A stretch of DNA of 37,304 nt from Erysipelotrichaceae bacterium (GCA_015059105.1 SVBB01000015.1:1-37304); one strand, 5' to 3'; counted from the first letter of the stretch, positions 1 to 8,351 are shown. The notes: generated from the sequence alone by a model not told the origin. Program-made: numbers and translations.

Positions 1-2
1 TA

Positions 3-71
3 CACAGCATAGTTAGATTATACCCGGGAAAGGAAATGTTATCTAATCACAATCCGGGTACGATTAGATAA
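3..71 (+). CDS. C-terminal end of an unidentified upstream gene (partial)
   Basis: A reading frame is open from the window edge to a TAA at 69-71, giving about 22 residues that end in HNPGTIR. It stops 11 bases before the fruK start, the spacing expected of an upstream operon partner. In many Firmicutes a DeoR-type regulator precedes fruK, but too little is visible to identify this tail. The frame could be chance, because the same stretch is rich in inverted repeats. Confidence 0.35.
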   Translation, partial: HSIVRLYPGKEMLSNHNPGTIR

Positions 72-72
72 T
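13..72 (+). repeat. Overlapping inverted repeats before fruK
   Basis: TACCCGG at 21-27 is the inverse of CCGGGTA at 54-60, and TTATCTAATC at 39-48 is the inverse of GATTAGATAA at 62-71. The arms interleave, so the two hairpins exclude each other or form a pseudoknot. The second hairpin is followed by a short T run at 76-80, as in a weak terminator or attenuator. TTAGAT at 13-18 offers an alternative partner for ATCTAA at 41-46. Confidence 0.4.
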
Positions 73-82
73 ACGTTTTTAT

Positions 83-988
83 ATGATATATACAGTAACA
101 TTTTCTCCAGCAATTGATTACGTTGTGGAATTAAACAATTTAAATATTGGTGATATCAATAGAACTGTTCGTGAGCATTATTTTCCGGGCGGAAAAGGTG
201 TAAATGTTTCACGCGTACTATCTAACCTTGGTCGTGGCAGCGTCGCGACTGGTTTTGTCGCTGGTTTTACTGGTGATTACATCATTAAAGAATTAGAAAC
301 TCACCATATCTCATCGCGCTTTATTGAGGTTGAAGGCACAACACGTATTAACGTCAAAATTAAAAATAACGGGGAAGAAACCGCAATCAACGGACAAGGG
401 CCAAACATCGATGACCGCGCGATTGAGCAATTAATTAGAATGTTAGAAAGACTAGGTAGAGAAGATACATTGATCATTTCTGGAACAATTCCTTCCACCC
501 TTCCTAAAAACATCTATGAACTCATTCTCGCAAGAGTGTCTGACAACGACTGCAAAATCATCGTCGATGCCGAAGGGGAAATATTGCTCAACTGTTTGAA
601 ATATCACCCGTTTCTCATCAAACCAAACAAAGAAGAATTAGAAAAGGCGTTGAACATCAAAGCAGACAGTGAAGAAGAACTAGTCAACGGGGCAAAAGAG
701 ATGATTAAAAGAGGGGCCACTAATGTTATCGTCTCGTTAGGAAAAGATGGTGCGCTTCTCATCGGTAAAAATATTGAACCACTATTTGTGAAAGCTCCAC
801 AAGGGAAGGTTGTCCATTCCGTCGGTGCCGGTGATGGTCTTGTCGCAGGGTTCATCGATGAATATTTAGAAAGCCAAGATATCATTAGAGCATTTAAAAA
901 AGGTGTCGCCACAGGTAGCGCAACTGCCTTCAGTGAAGGCTTAGCAAGAAAAGAGGACGCTGAAGCATTATTTGCTCAAATGGAATAA
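83..988 (+). CDS. fruK: 1-phosphofructokinase (PfkB family)
   Basis: Predicted to phosphorylate fructose 1-phosphate to fructose 1,6-bisphosphate with ATP, in the cytoplasm, downstream of a fructose PTS. The 301 residues match the family length. The N terminus MIYTVTFSPAIDY is typical of the FruK/LacC group. PfkB signature 1 is visible as GGKGVNVSRVLSNLG, and signature 2 contains GAGD with the catalytic base Asp at residue 251. The ATG at 83 is the family start, but no Shine-Dalgarno lies upstream; translation may be coupled to the frame ending at 71 or the mRNA may be leaderless. A terminator follows. The related tagatose-6-phosphate kinase LacC cannot be fully excluded, because no fru or lac partner genes are in view. 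Confidence 0.88.
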   Translation: MIYTVTFSPAIDYVVELNNLNIGDINRTVREHYFPGGKGVNVSRVLSNLGRGSVATGFVAGFTGDYIIKELETHHISSRFIEVEGTTRINVKIKNNGEETAINGQGPNIDDRAIEQLIRMLERLGREDTLIISGTIPSTLPKNIYELILARVSDNDCKIIVDAEGEILLNCLKYHPFLIKPNKEELEKALNIKADSEEELVNGAKEMIKRGATNVIVSLGKDGALLIGKNIEPLFVKAPQGKVVHSVGAGDGLVAGFIDEYLESQDIIRAFKKGVATGSATAFSEGLARKEDAEALFAQME

Positions 989-1009
989 TCTTCAAAATAG
1001 TATTTTATG

Positions 1010-1037
1010 AAAGCACATTTATGTGCTTTTTATTTTT
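1010..1037 (+). terminator. Rho-independent terminator after fruK
   Basis: An eight-base stem AAGCACAT (1011-1018) / ATGTGCTT (1021-1028) is followed by a T-rich tract to 1037. Confidence 0.85.
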
Positions 1038-1107
1038 AATTATTTTACTTTTAAACAATGGTTTAAACGTGTTTTTTTATTTTCAGTTATGTTTATACGC
1101 ATATACA

Positions 1108-1116
1108 TGATATAAT
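1108..1116 (+). promoter_or_regulatory. Extended -10 promoter of ppdK
   Basis: TGATATAAT gives a perfect TATAAT at 1111-1116 with a TGn extension and no convincing -35. Transcription would start near 1123, 13 bases before the AGGAGG at 1136-1141. Confidence 0.7.
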
Positions 1117-1147
1117 ATTGCCCGTGAGTGCTTATAGGAGGAACTTT

Positions 1148-3781
1148 ATGAGCGAAAAGAAATATGTTTACCCCTTCCAAGAAGCCTACGGTTTAGGTAA
1201 AGAAATTCTTGGTGGTAAAGGCGCTGGTCTAGCTGAAATGACCCACATCGGTGTTCGTATTCCAGAAGGTTTTACGATTTCAACCGAAGCATGTACACTT
1301 TATTACGACCAAGGTAAGAAATTACCTGACTTCCTCGTCAACGAAATTTACGAGGCTATTAAAGGTGTTGAAAAACAAACAGGAAAAACTTTTGGTGGCA
1401 CAACTAAGCCATTATTAGTCTCTGTCCGTTCTGGCGCACGTGTCTCTATGCCAGGTATGATGGACACAATCTTAAACTTAGGTTTAAATGAACAAACAGT
1501 TGCTGCTTTAGCAAAAGAAACAAACAACGAAAGATTTGCTTATGATAGCTATCGTCGTTTCATCTTAATGTACACAAACATTGCTAAAGGACATCCACGT
1601 ACTGAAATGGATAAGATGTTAGATGATCTCAAGAAAGAGAAAGGCTACAAATTAGACACTGAAGTCACTGCGGAAGAATTAAAAGGCTTAGTCGCCAAAT
1701 ACAAAGACTACTACAAAAAGACATTTGGTGAAGAATTCCCATCCGATCCAAAAGTTCAATTAATTGAAGCGGTTACAGCCGTCTTCAGAAGCTGGGACAA
1801 CCCACGTGCTAACGTTTATCGTATGATGAACAACATCCCATATTCTTGGGGCACTGCGGTTAACGTCCAATCTATGGCCTTCGGTAACAAAGGTGAAACA
1901 TCTGGTACAGGTGTTGCCTTCTCAAGAGACCCAGGTACTGGTGAAAAAGTTATCTCCGCTGAATATTTACCAAATGCACAAGGTGAAGACGTCGTTGCCG
2001 GTATTCGTACTCCACTTCACATCGAAGAATTAAAGAAGAGAATGCCAGAAGTCTACGAACAATTCGTCTCCACTATCAAGAAAATGGAAGCCCACTACCG
2101 CGATATGCAAGATATGGAATTCACTGTTGAAGACGGTGTCCTCTACTTCTTACAAACTAGAAACGGTAAGCGAACTCCAGCTGCTTCCTTAAAGATCGCT
2201 TGTGACTTAGTCGATGAAGGCTTAATCACTGAAAAAGAAGCAGTCTTAAGAATCGATGCCTTAACATTCGATAAATTATTATTACCAGGCTTTGATAGAG
2301 ATGAACTCAAGAAAGCCACTCCAATCGCCACTGGCTTAGCCGCTGGTCCAGGCGCTGGTACTGGTAAATTAGCCTTCTCCGCTGAAGAAGCTGAAGCCAG
2401 ACACAATGCTGGTGAAAAAGTTGTCTTGGTAAGAGCGGAAACTTCTCCAGAAGATATCGTTGGTATGGTCGCTGCGGAAGCGGTCTTAACAATGAGAGGT
2501 GGTATGACTAGCCACGCTGCTGTCGTTGCCCGTGGTATGGGTAAATGCTGTGTCTGTGGTTGCTCTGCTGCTGTCATCGATGAAGAAGCCAAAACTGTTA
2601 CTATCAACGGTAAGACATACACTGATCAAGATGTCTTCTCAATCGATGGTTCTACTGGCAATGTCTATGCTGGTGAAATCAAAACTGTTGAACCAGATTT
2701 AACTAGTGGTTACTTCGGCCGTTTAATGAAATGGGTCGATGAAAATAGAGTGTTAAAAGTTAGAACTAACGCTGACACTCCAAGAGATGCTAAACAAGCC
2801 AAGATCTTTGGTGCGCAAGGTATTGGTCTCTGCCGTACCGAACACATGTTCTTCGATAAAGACAGAATTTTCTCAATGAGAAAAATGATTCTTGCTGACA
2901 AAGTTGAAGATCGTGAAGCTGCTTTAGCAGAACTCGAACCAATGCAACAAAAAGACTTCGAAGCGTTATATGAGACAATGGGTGAATTCAATGTTAACGT
3001 CCGTTTATTAGATCCACCTCTACACGAATTCTTACCACAAGAAGAAGGCTTAATCGAAGAATTAGCAAAAGCTATCGGTAAGAGTGTTGAAGAAGTCAAA
3101 GACAGAATCGACGAATTACACGAAGCCAACCCAATGATGGGTCACCGTGGTTGCCGTTTAGCGGTCACTTATCCAGAAATCTGCAGAATGCAAACTAGAG
3201 CCATTATCAAGGCTGCCTTAGCGGTCTTTAAGAGAACTGGCAAAGCCATCGAACCAGAAATCATGGTACCACTCGTGCTCGAAGTCAAAGAATTAAGATT
3301 CGTTAAGAAGATCATCTGCGAAACTGCTGATCAATTAATCAAAGAAGCAGGTGTCAATATGAAATACCATGTTGGTACTATGATTGAAATCCCACGTGCC
3401 GCCTTATTAGCAGACGAAATCGCTGAAGAAGCTGAATTCTTCTCCTTCGGTACTAACGACTTAACGCAAATGACATTTGGTTTCTCCCGTGATGATGCTG
3501 GCAAATTCTTACCAGCTTATTACGAAAACAAGATCTTTGAAGAAGATCCATTCAAGACTCTTGATCAAAACGGTGTCGGAAAATTAGTCGCTAACGCTGT
3601 TAAACTCGGTAGAGCTACTAGACCAGACTTACACGTTGGTGTCTGTGGTGAAACTGGTGGCGATCCAAAATCCATCGAATTCTACCACAAGGCTGGTTTA
3701 GACTACGTCTCCTGCTCACCATTCCGTGTTCCAGTTGCACGTTTAGCCGCTGCTCAAGCCAATTTAAAGAATCCAAGATAA
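1148..3781 (+). CDS. ppdK: Pyruvate, phosphate dikinase
   Basis: Interconverts pyruvate + ATP + Pi and phosphoenolpyruvate + AMP + PPi. The start is the ATG at 1148, six bases after AGGAGG; a TTG 30 bases upstream is in frame but lacks a ribosome site and falls before the expected transcript start. The resulting 877 residues match the family. The N-terminal nucleotide-binding domain carries SVRSGARVSMPGMMDT. The swivelling domain carries GGMTSHAAVVARG with the phosphoryl-carrier His at residue 456. The C-terminal PEP/pyruvate barrel carries GVCGE with the catalytic Cys at residue 833. These fall close to His455 and Cys831 of the Clostridium symbiosum enzyme. The gene is rich in AAC, TTC, ATC and GTC codons compared with its neighbours, which suggests high expression. 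It has its own promoter and terminator, and points towards the origin. Confidence 0.97.
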   Translation: MSEKKYVYPFQEAYGLGKEILGGKGAGLAEMTHIGVRIPEGFTISTEACTLYYDQGKKLPDFLVNEIYEAIKGVEKQTGKTFGGTTKPLLVSVRSGARVSMPGMMDTILNLGLNEQTVAALAKETNNERFAYDSYRRFILMYTNIAKGHPRTEMDKMLDDLKKEKGYKLDTEVTAEELKGLVAKYKDYYKKTFGEEFPSDPKVQLIEAVTAVFRSWDNPRANVYRMMNNIPYSWGTAVNVQSMAFGNKGETSGTGVAFSRDPGTGEKVISAEYLPNAQGEDVVAGIRTPLHIEELKKRMPEVYEQFVSTIKKMEAHYRDMQDMEFTVEDGVLYFLQTRNGKRTPAASLKIACDLVDEGLITEKEAVLRIDALTFDKLLLPGFDRDELKKATPIATGLAAGPGAGTGKLAFSAEEAEARHNAGEKVVLVRAETSPEDIVGMVAAEAVLTMRGGMTSHAAVVARGMGKCCVCGCSAAVIDEEAKTVTINGKTYTDQDVFSIDGSTGNVYAGEIKTVEPDLTSGYFGRLMKWVDENRVLKVRTNADTPRDAKQAKIFGAQGIGLCRTEHMFFDKDRIFSMRKMILADKVEDREAALAELEPMQQKDFEALYETMGEFNVNVRLLDPPLHEFLPQEEGLIEELAKAIGKSVEEVKDRIDELHEANPMMGHRGCRLAVTYPEICRMQTRAIIKAALAVFKRTGKAIEPEIMVPLVLEVKELRFVKKIICETADQLIKEAGVNMKYHVGTMIEIPRAALLADEIAEEAEFFSFGTNDLTQMTFGFSRDDAGKFLPAYYENKIFEEDPFKTLDQNGVGKLVANAVKLGRATRPDLHVGVCGETGGDPKSIEFYHKAGLDYVSCSPFRVPVARLAAAQANLKNPR

Positions 3782-3800
3782 TTTATCTTATGTAATACGA

Positions 3801-3827
3801 AAGCCGTTCCTTGTGAACGGTTTTCTT
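3801..3827 (+). terminator. Terminator after ppdK
   Basis: CCGTTC (3804-3809) pairs with GAACGG (3815-3820), extended by AAG/TTT with one wobble, and runs into TTTTCTTTT. Confidence 0.8.
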
Positions 3828-3845
3828 TTGCTCTAATATAAAAGC

Positions 3846-4289
3846 ATGATTGAAACAAAAAGAATTAATGTAAATGAATATAGTGACCAATTAATTGAAT
3901 TATCCAAGATATGGTGTAAAGAAGATATCACAAACGGACTAATCCCAAACGAAATAAGCGATTTAAAAGAGCCCTGTTATGCGGCATTTGACGGTAGTAA
4001 GATTGTTGGCTATATTTTTGGTCACTTCTATGACGCAGACAAAAAGATTAATGTGATTAAAGAAGGTAGCAGATGTTTTGAAATAGACGAGCTCTACGTT
4101 TTAAAAGAATATCGCAGTCAGAACATAGGTAGAAAACTATTTAAAGTAGTTGAAGAGGAAGTAAACAAAGAAGCGGAATATATCACCCTTCCAACATCAA
4201 CAAAAGATTATAAGAAGATACTGCATTTCTATATCGAAATGATGGATATGACCTTCCATAGTGCATTCCTATATAAAAAGATGAAGTAA
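3846..4289 (+). CDS. GNAT-family N-acetyltransferase
   Basis: A 147-residue protein of the GCN5-related acetyltransferase fold, expected to move an acetyl group from acetyl-CoA to an amine; the substrate is unknown. Core motif A is visible around residues 79-106: a beta strand EIDELYV followed by the CoA pyrophosphate loop RSQNIGRKL (the usual Q/RxxGxG/A) and a helix KVVEEEV. An earlier strand CYAAFDGSKIVGYIFGHF is also typical. It stands alone between the ppdK terminator and its own terminator. No Shine-Dalgarno precedes the ATG; TAATAT at 3834-3839 could be a -10 that would start the transcript at about the start codon. Confidence 0.8.
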   Translation: MIETKRINVNEYSDQLIELSKIWCKEDITNGLIPNEISDLKEPCYAAFDGSKIVGYIFGHFYDADKKINVIKEGSRCFEIDELYVLKEYRSQNIGRKLFKVVEEEVNKEAEYITLPTSTKDYKKILHFYIEMMDMTFHSAFLYKKMK

Positions 4290-4291
4290 AC

Positions 4292-4329
4292 AAAACCCAC
4301 TTCAATCAAGAACGTGGGTTTTAATTTTT
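4292..4329. terminator. Bidirectional terminator between convergent genes
   Basis: A nine-base stem AAAACCCAC (4292-4300) / GTGGGTTTT (4314-4322) is flanked by T-rich sequence on the plus side and A-rich sequence on the other. It serves the acetyltransferase gene, and can also serve the lipoprotein gene arriving on the minus strand. Confidence 0.75.
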
Positions 4330-4914
4330 CTACGATACATTTATAAAGTGTAAGTCCGGGTCGTTTTCCTCGTTATAAAGCGGTTCACCGGAGACCGAAC
4401 ACACTGATATTTTGTCGGGATAATAAACAATCTCTTTATATGTTTTGCTGCTATCGGCAGTAACACTTTTTCCCGTCGCCCCATATTTAACGAACAAGTC
4501 AGTATTATAGAAAGTATGAACAAATAGGTGTTGGTTGCTCTCCCCATTATTCTTAAAGAATTTCTTAAACGAATCTGGTAAATTTGTAAAACTATCACCA
4601 CCTAAAAGAGTAATGCCGTATGCACGTCCAGAGCCATCTGTTGGGTAATAATCACCTGGTATATAGCATGCTCTAGGTCTGAACCCAGCATCTCCTTCGG
4701 CTTGATAATAAGAGTATGAGCCCGAATAGGCGTTATCTAAATATTTTATGATATATGTCTTATCATTGTTTAAGGCGAGTGTACATCTTTCTTCTGTTGA
4801 TAACAGAGTATATTCGCCATACCATTCATCTAGCACATTATTATTGCTACAACCAAATAAAGACCCTAAAGCAGTAGCTTGCATGCATAACATCAAAATG
4901 TTTATCTTTTTCAT
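4330..4914 (-). CDS. Predicted lipoprotein, function unknown
   Basis: No family is recognised. From the ATG at 4914 the 194 residues begin with a lipoprotein signal: MKKIN, a hydrophobic stretch, then LFGC as the lipobox, with the Cys at about residue 22. The mature part is rich in Tyr, Gly, Asp and Ser (for example YSGSYSYYQ) and is probably an exported beta-rich domain anchored outside the cell. An upstream in-frame TTG would extend it by ten codons, but those lie in the terminator of the preceding gene, so the ATG is preferred. GTAGGT abuts the ATG too closely to be a normal ribosome site. A -10-like TACAAT (minus strand, 4922-4927) lies seven bases before it, pointing to a leaderless mRNA. 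Confidence 0.6.
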   Translation of the reverse strand: MKKINILMLCMQATALGSLFGCSNNNVLDEWYGEYTLLSTEERCTLALNNDKTYIIKYLDNAYSGSYSYYQAEGDAGFRPRACYIPGDYYPTDGSGRAYGITLLGGDSFTNLPDSFKKFFKNNGESNQHLFVHTFYNTDLFVKYGATGKSVTADSSKTYKEIVYYPDKISVCSVSGEPLYNEENDPDLHFINVS

Positions 4915-4927
4915 ACCTACAATTGTA

Positions 4928-4961
4928 AAACAAAAAAGCACCAAGCAAAATGCCTGATGCT
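4928..4961 (-). terminator. Terminator of the mnmE-glucokinase operon
   Basis: On the minus strand AGCATCAGGC pairs with GCTTGGTGCT (ten pairs including two G-U), loop ATTTT, followed by six T and then GTTTT. It lies 20 bases beyond the glucokinase stop and overlaps the upstream region of the lipoprotein gene. Confidence 0.85.
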
Positions 4962-4980
4962 ATATGTTGTATTGGAATAA

Positions 4981-5928
4981 TTATAGATATAAAGATGCCG
5001 CTCCAATGATACCAGAATCATAGCCTAATTGAGCGATTAATAATTCTGGTTCAGGAGTATTTTCATAACCCCAATTTTGTTTTGCACAATAATCTTTTAA
5101 TTTATTGACGAGATTTTCACCTTGTTTAGCAACCCCACCACTTAAGATGAAGGCATTTGGTCTAAAGATATTGTTGAAGTTAAGGATTGTTTCACCTAAA
5201 TATTTGATATATTCATCAACGACTTGTTTGGCAGCAGGATCGCCTTGCTTTTCAGCAGCGAATGGAATCGCTCCATTAACATTATTGATATCATTATCAC
5301 ATAGTTGCCACATAAGCGATTCTTTGTGGTCTTCCATCGCTTCTCTAGTGAGTCTCATTAAGGCTGTTGCAGAAGCATATTGTTCTGCACACCCTCTTCT
5401 ACCACACCCACATTGTCTACCGTCTAATACAAGGGTAATATGGCCTAATTCCGCGCCTTTACCTTCGTTACCTTCATATAATCTGCCATCGACGATTAAT
5501 CCGCCTCCAACACCTGTGCCTAATGTGAGCATGACAACATTTGGATATTTCCATTTAAAACCAAATCTTGCTTCACCCAATACCGCTGCATTTGCATCGT
5601 TGGTGATACGGGCTTGTCTACCCACCCCTTGGGTCACAAGTTCCACGAGTGGAACATTATACCATTTTAAGTTCGCAGAACTGTCTACGGTGCCTTTTTT
5701 GATATTAACTGCGCCTGGGACACCGATACCAACACCATTTATATCGTTTGGAGTTAAATAATTCTTCTTTAAAAGTTCTTTGATTCCATCACATAGTTCT
5801 CCGATGGTCTTTTCATATGGATCACCTAATGTGGTTTTAACGATTACACGATCGACAACTTCACCTTTTTCATTAACAAGTCCACATTTCATCGACATTC
5901 CGCCGATATCAACACCTACTGCGTACAT
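4981..5928 (-). CDS. glk: ROK-family glucokinase
   Basis: Expected to phosphorylate glucose (or a related hexose) to the 6-phosphate with ATP in the cytoplasm. The 315 residues match the ROK family. Visible elements are the phosphate loop VGVDIGG near the N terminus, the sugar-binding NDANAA with catalytic Asp at 111, the glycine-rich LGTGVGGGLI at about 136-145, and the zinc site made of His163 with Cys173, Cys175 and Cys180 in CGCGRRGCAEQ. AGGAG sits just before the ATG. It is the last gene of the minus-strand run starting at mnmE, 11 bases after the 82-aa gene, and is followed by a strong terminator. The ROK family also contains other hexose kinases and repressors; no DNA-binding domain is present here. 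Confidence 0.9.
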   Translation of the reverse strand: MYAVGVDIGGMSMKCGLVNEKGEVVDRVIVKTTLGDPYEKTIGELCDGIKELLKKNYLTPNDINGVGIGVPGAVNIKKGTVDSSANLKWYNVPLVELVTQGVGRQARITNDANAAVLGEARFGFKWKYPNVVMLTLGTGVGGGLIVDGRLYEGNEGKGAELGHITLVLDGRQCGCGRRGCAEQYASATALMRLTREAMEDHKESLMWQLCDNDINNVNGAIPFAAEKQGDPAAKQVVDEYIKYLGETILNFNNIFRPNAFILSGGVAKQGENLVNKLKDYCAKQNWGYENTPEPELLIAQLGYDSGIIGAASLYL

Positions 5929-5939
5929 AAATTATCTCC

Positions 5940-6188
5940 TTATAGTTTTATATTATAGAAACGGAAATTACCGTCCCCATCGATATATCCTGCTTCTTCA
6001 TCTCTAATAATAATGGAATTGTCGTCGTCGACATATCCAACTTCATATTCGCCATATGAAATAATTCCATCATCAGAAATATCCGCGAATTTATGACCAT
6101 TGATATATAAGACATTGCGTCCAATATATCCGACCATCTTGTCTCCGATATAAATGTTTTTGTTAAATGAATCTACAATGACTGGCAT
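5940..6188 (-). CDS. Small conserved-looking beta-repeat protein (82 aa), function unknown
   Basis: Not recognised as a named gene. It begins one base after the ispE stop and ends 11 bases before the glucokinase start, so it is translated within the operon. The protein contains three copies of a GY[IV]-x-x-D/N turn: VGYIGRN, VGYVDDD and AGYIDGD, each followed by a short strand. This resembles the GYID-x-DG core of WG/KWG repeats without the tryptophan, suggesting a small beta-sheet or partial propeller. It is acidic, with no signal peptide or membrane segment, and is likely cytoplasmic. The frame is open and in phase with its neighbours, which supports a real gene. Confidence 0.65.
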   Translation of the reverse strand: MPVIVDSFNKNIYIGDKMVGYIGRNVLYINGHKFADISDDGIISYGEYEVGYVDDDNSIIIRDEEAGYIDGDGNFRFYNIKL

Positions 6189-6189
6189 A

Positions 6190-7044
6190 TTACTTAAGCA
6201 CCTTTGTTAATTCTGTGAAATAATGTTGCTCCATAATTGAAGCCGCTTTCTTTAATTCTTTTTTATTAGTAGATAGGGCGAACACTGTGCTGCCAGAACC
6301 TGACATGCTCACTATTTTTAAACCCAAATCTTTTAATTCTTTTTTGATAATAGCAATCTCTGGAACGAGTTGAGTAGCAGCATCTTCCAAAGAGTTATCT
6401 AATTCGCTAGCGAGGAGTTCATCGTCGCCCTCTTCTAACGCTTTAACAACATTATCAACATTGACGTGTTTTCTTAGGTGAGAATCGGACAATTCAAACA
6501 CCTCTTTTGTAGAGCATCCTTCCTTTGGTTTGACGATTAAACAGTAATAATTATTTTTGATATTTACTGGTTCCATGATCTCCCCAACCCCACGACAACG
6601 CATTGGCTTGTTTTTGATAAAAAATGGGACATCTGCACCGATATTTTTTGCAATCTCGATTAATTCTTCATCCGTCGCACCTAATTTAAGCATGGTATTA
6701 ACGGCATTTAATGTCGCGGCCGCGTTGCTGCTACCGCCGCCTAAGCCAGCCTTGATTGGAATGACTTTATGAATCATGATTCTGAATTTGTTTTGGAATT
6801 TATATTTTGCTGCTAAAGAGTCAATCGCAAACGTTGCTAAGTTATGTTTAAAAACCATCAATGAATAGTCGTCCATAGTCACATAATTGTCTGGTTTATT
6901 TTTGATTTCTTTAAATAAAAGATTGTCGTGTAGTTGGATTGGAACCATCACCATATCAAGGTCGTGATAACCATCCTCTCTAGCTTCAACCACATTTAAA
7001 CCAATATTAATCTTTGCAAAGCTCTTAATGGAATAATTCTTCAT
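6190..7044 (-). CDS. ispE: 4-diphosphocytidyl-2-C-methyl-D-erythritol kinase
   Basis: Phosphorylates CDP-methylerythritol with ATP in the MEP (non-mevalonate) isoprenoid pathway, so the organism presumably makes isoprenoids this way. The GHMP-kinase fold is clear: N-terminal SFAKINIGLNV, ATP loop GLGGGSSNAAA near residues 100-110, GADVPFF after it, and the C-terminal SMSGSGSTVFAL. The ATG at 7044 gives 284 residues and the conserved MKNYSIKSFAK start. An upstream GTG at 7071 is in frame but overlaps rsmA and adds a non-conserved nine-residue tail. AGAGG lies rather far (13 bases) upstream, so translation is probably coupled to rsmA. Confidence 0.95.
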   Translation of the reverse strand: MKNYSIKSFAKINIGLNVVEAREDGYHDLDMVMVPIQLHDNLLFKEIKNKPDNYVTMDDYSLMVFKHNLATFAIDSLAAKYKFQNKFRIMIHKVIPIKAGLGGGSSNAAATLNAVNTMLKLGATDEELIEIAKNIGADVPFFIKNKPMRCRGVGEIMEPVNIKNNYYCLIVKPKEGCSTKEVFELSDSHLRKHVNVDNVVKALEEGDDELLASELDNSLEDAATQLVPEIAIIKKELKDLGLKIVSMSGSGSTVFALSTNKKELKKAASIMEQHYFTELTKVLK

Positions 7045-7060
7045 ATATCTATTATTGCCT

Positions 7061-7852
7061 CTATTTACCACAAAGTGAAACTAATTTTATATAAGTTTCA
7101 GGACTTATTTCCTCTGGTCTAACCGTCAAAGGAAGTTTTAATTCTTCTAATAAGGATATCGCTTTATCTCTATTCATTAATAACAACGTATTGTTAAGAA
7201 GGGTTTTTCTTCTATTTGTAAATAGTGTTTTAACAATCTTATATCCCTTTTCATCAATAACCTGTTCACCAAATAAATCAATCTTAAAAACAATAGATAC
7301 ACACTTTGGATGTGGATAGAAATCATTAGGGCTAACTTTAAATAAAGTTTTTGCTTTCCCTTTTAAAGAAAGTAGGACGGATAATGGTCCATAATCTTTC
7401 CCTTTTAAAGAAATAATACGTCTATATGCATCTTCTTGGACCATGAACACGCACTGTTTAACTTTAGTTGCGTTTAATAATATGTGTTCGATTAAATCAG
7501 AAGTAATGCTATAAGGAACATTGCTGATGATGCGGTCATATTGAGATAAATCTGCTTTTAAAGCATCCTCGTTGATAACTTTAATATCGGGGTAGATGTT
7601 ATTTAAGACATTACAACTAATTTCATCAATATCTATCAAAGATAGGTTTTTAGTTTTTTCATATAAAAAATGAGATAAAGAACCAATTCCTGGACCAATC
7701 TCTAATACTTTGTCGTCTTTATCAATAGATAAACTATCCGCGATTCTTTTAGAAGTATCAGGGTTAACTAAATAATTCTGGCCTTTATCTTTAGAAGGGA
7801 TAATGCCATATTCATTTAATATTTCTAAGCATGTGTTTCTATCAATCTGCAT
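7061..7852 (-). CDS. rsmA: 16S rRNA dimethyladenosine transferase (RsmA/KsgA)
   Basis: Dimethylates two adjacent adenosines near the 3' end of 16S rRNA using S-adenosylmethionine, a late 30S maturation step. The Rossmann methyltransferase domain shows QNYL at 25-28, the SAM loop EIGPGIG at 51-57, acidic SLIDID at about 71-76, and the catalytic motif NVPY at 111-114, where most homologues have NLPY. The 263 residues are slightly short but complete, and the C-terminal helical domain is present (NRRKTLLNNTL). Its first 11 bases overlap the end of rnmV, the usual pairing, since RnmV and RsmA both act on rRNA. Confidence 0.95.
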   Translation of the reverse strand: MQIDRNTCLEILNEYGIIPSKDKGQNYLVNPDTSKRIADSLSIDKDDKVLEIGPGIGSLSHFLYEKTKNLSLIDIDEISCNVLNNIYPDIKVINEDALKADLSQYDRIISNVPYSITSDLIEHILLNATKVKQCVFMVQEDAYRRIISLKGKDYGPLSVLLSLKGKAKTLFKVSPNDFYPHPKCVSIVFKIDLFGEQVIDEKGYKIVKTLFTNRRKTLLNNTLLLMNRDKAISLLEELKLPLTVRPEEISPETYIKLVSLCGK

Positions 7853-8351
7853 ATTCTTTAATCGTTTTTAAATCTATATCCACTATATTTAATATTTCTA
7901 ATAATTGTTTTTGACTATATCTATTTATAGATAATTTATCACAGATATTATCTCTTTGTCTCTTTGAATTTATCCCAAGATTATATAAATCTATATTTGT
8001 GATAACTTTTCTATCTTTCTTTTCAGTAACATATGGTTTTAATAAATTAAACAAAATATCTTTATCACATTCTGCGACCCCATGTTTGTGATGGTTGTTA
8101 CAATCTTTAATATTTACTTCGACATTATCGCATTTAACAACGTTATTAATTCGTTCTCTAATTTGCTTTCCCGCGTCATCATCATCGGTTAATACGAGTA
8201 GTTTACGATATTTGGATAAAAGTTGGATTAAACCTTTATCAATATCATATCCGTTAGTGATAAAAACATTCGCATCAAATAAAGAAAGGATCTTGCTCTT
8301 ATCAGACGCTCCTTCCACAATTAACAAATGATCGATATATGGTTTATTCAT
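7842..8351 (-). CDS. rnmV: Ribonuclease M5 (5S rRNA maturation)
   Basis: Cleaves 5S rRNA precursor to its mature ends in Firmicutes. The N-terminal TOPRIM domain has the metal-binding glutamate at residue 13 (IVEGASDK) and the acidic cluster TDDDDAGKQIR at about 55-65, which holds the DxD pair. The 169 residues match the short RnmV family. A conserved loop contains HHKHGVAEC. The gene overlaps tatD by eight bases upstream and rsmA by 11 bases downstream, so the three are one translational unit. An alternative, a generic small primase-like TOPRIM protein, is unlikely given the neighbours. Confidence 0.92.
   Translation of the reverse strand: MNKPYIDHLLIVEGASDKSKILSLFDANVFITNGYDIDKGLIQLLSKYRKLLVLTDDDDAGKQIRERINNVVKCDNVEVNIKDCNNHHKHGVAECDKDILFNLLKPYVTEKKDRKVITNIDLYNLGINSKRQRDNICDKLSINRYSQKQLLEILNIVDIDLKTIKEYAD

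Noticed and set aside
36..71. Eleven-codon leader peptide starting at ATG 36
   Set aside because: AGG is only two bases from the ATG, and the same frame is open upstream to the window edge, so it is better explained as the end of a larger gene or chance.
1118..1147. Ten-codon N-terminal extension of ppdK from a TTG
   Set aside because: The TTG precedes the expected transcript start (near 1123), while the ATG at 1148 has AGGAGG at ideal spacing and the conserved N terminus.
2143..2622. 159-codon open frame on the minus strand inside ppdK
   Set aside because: Shadow of a biased, probably highly expressed gene; no start signals and no recognisable domain.
4748..4957. 69-codon plus-strand frame opposite the lipoprotein
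   Set aside because: It overlaps the lipoprotein signal region and the glucokinase terminator in antisense, with no ribosome site.
5105..5761. 218-codon open frame on the plus strand
   Set aside because: It lies wholly opposite the glucokinase gene, has no ribosome site and a protein composition (Pro, Ser, Leu rich) typical of an antisense shadow.
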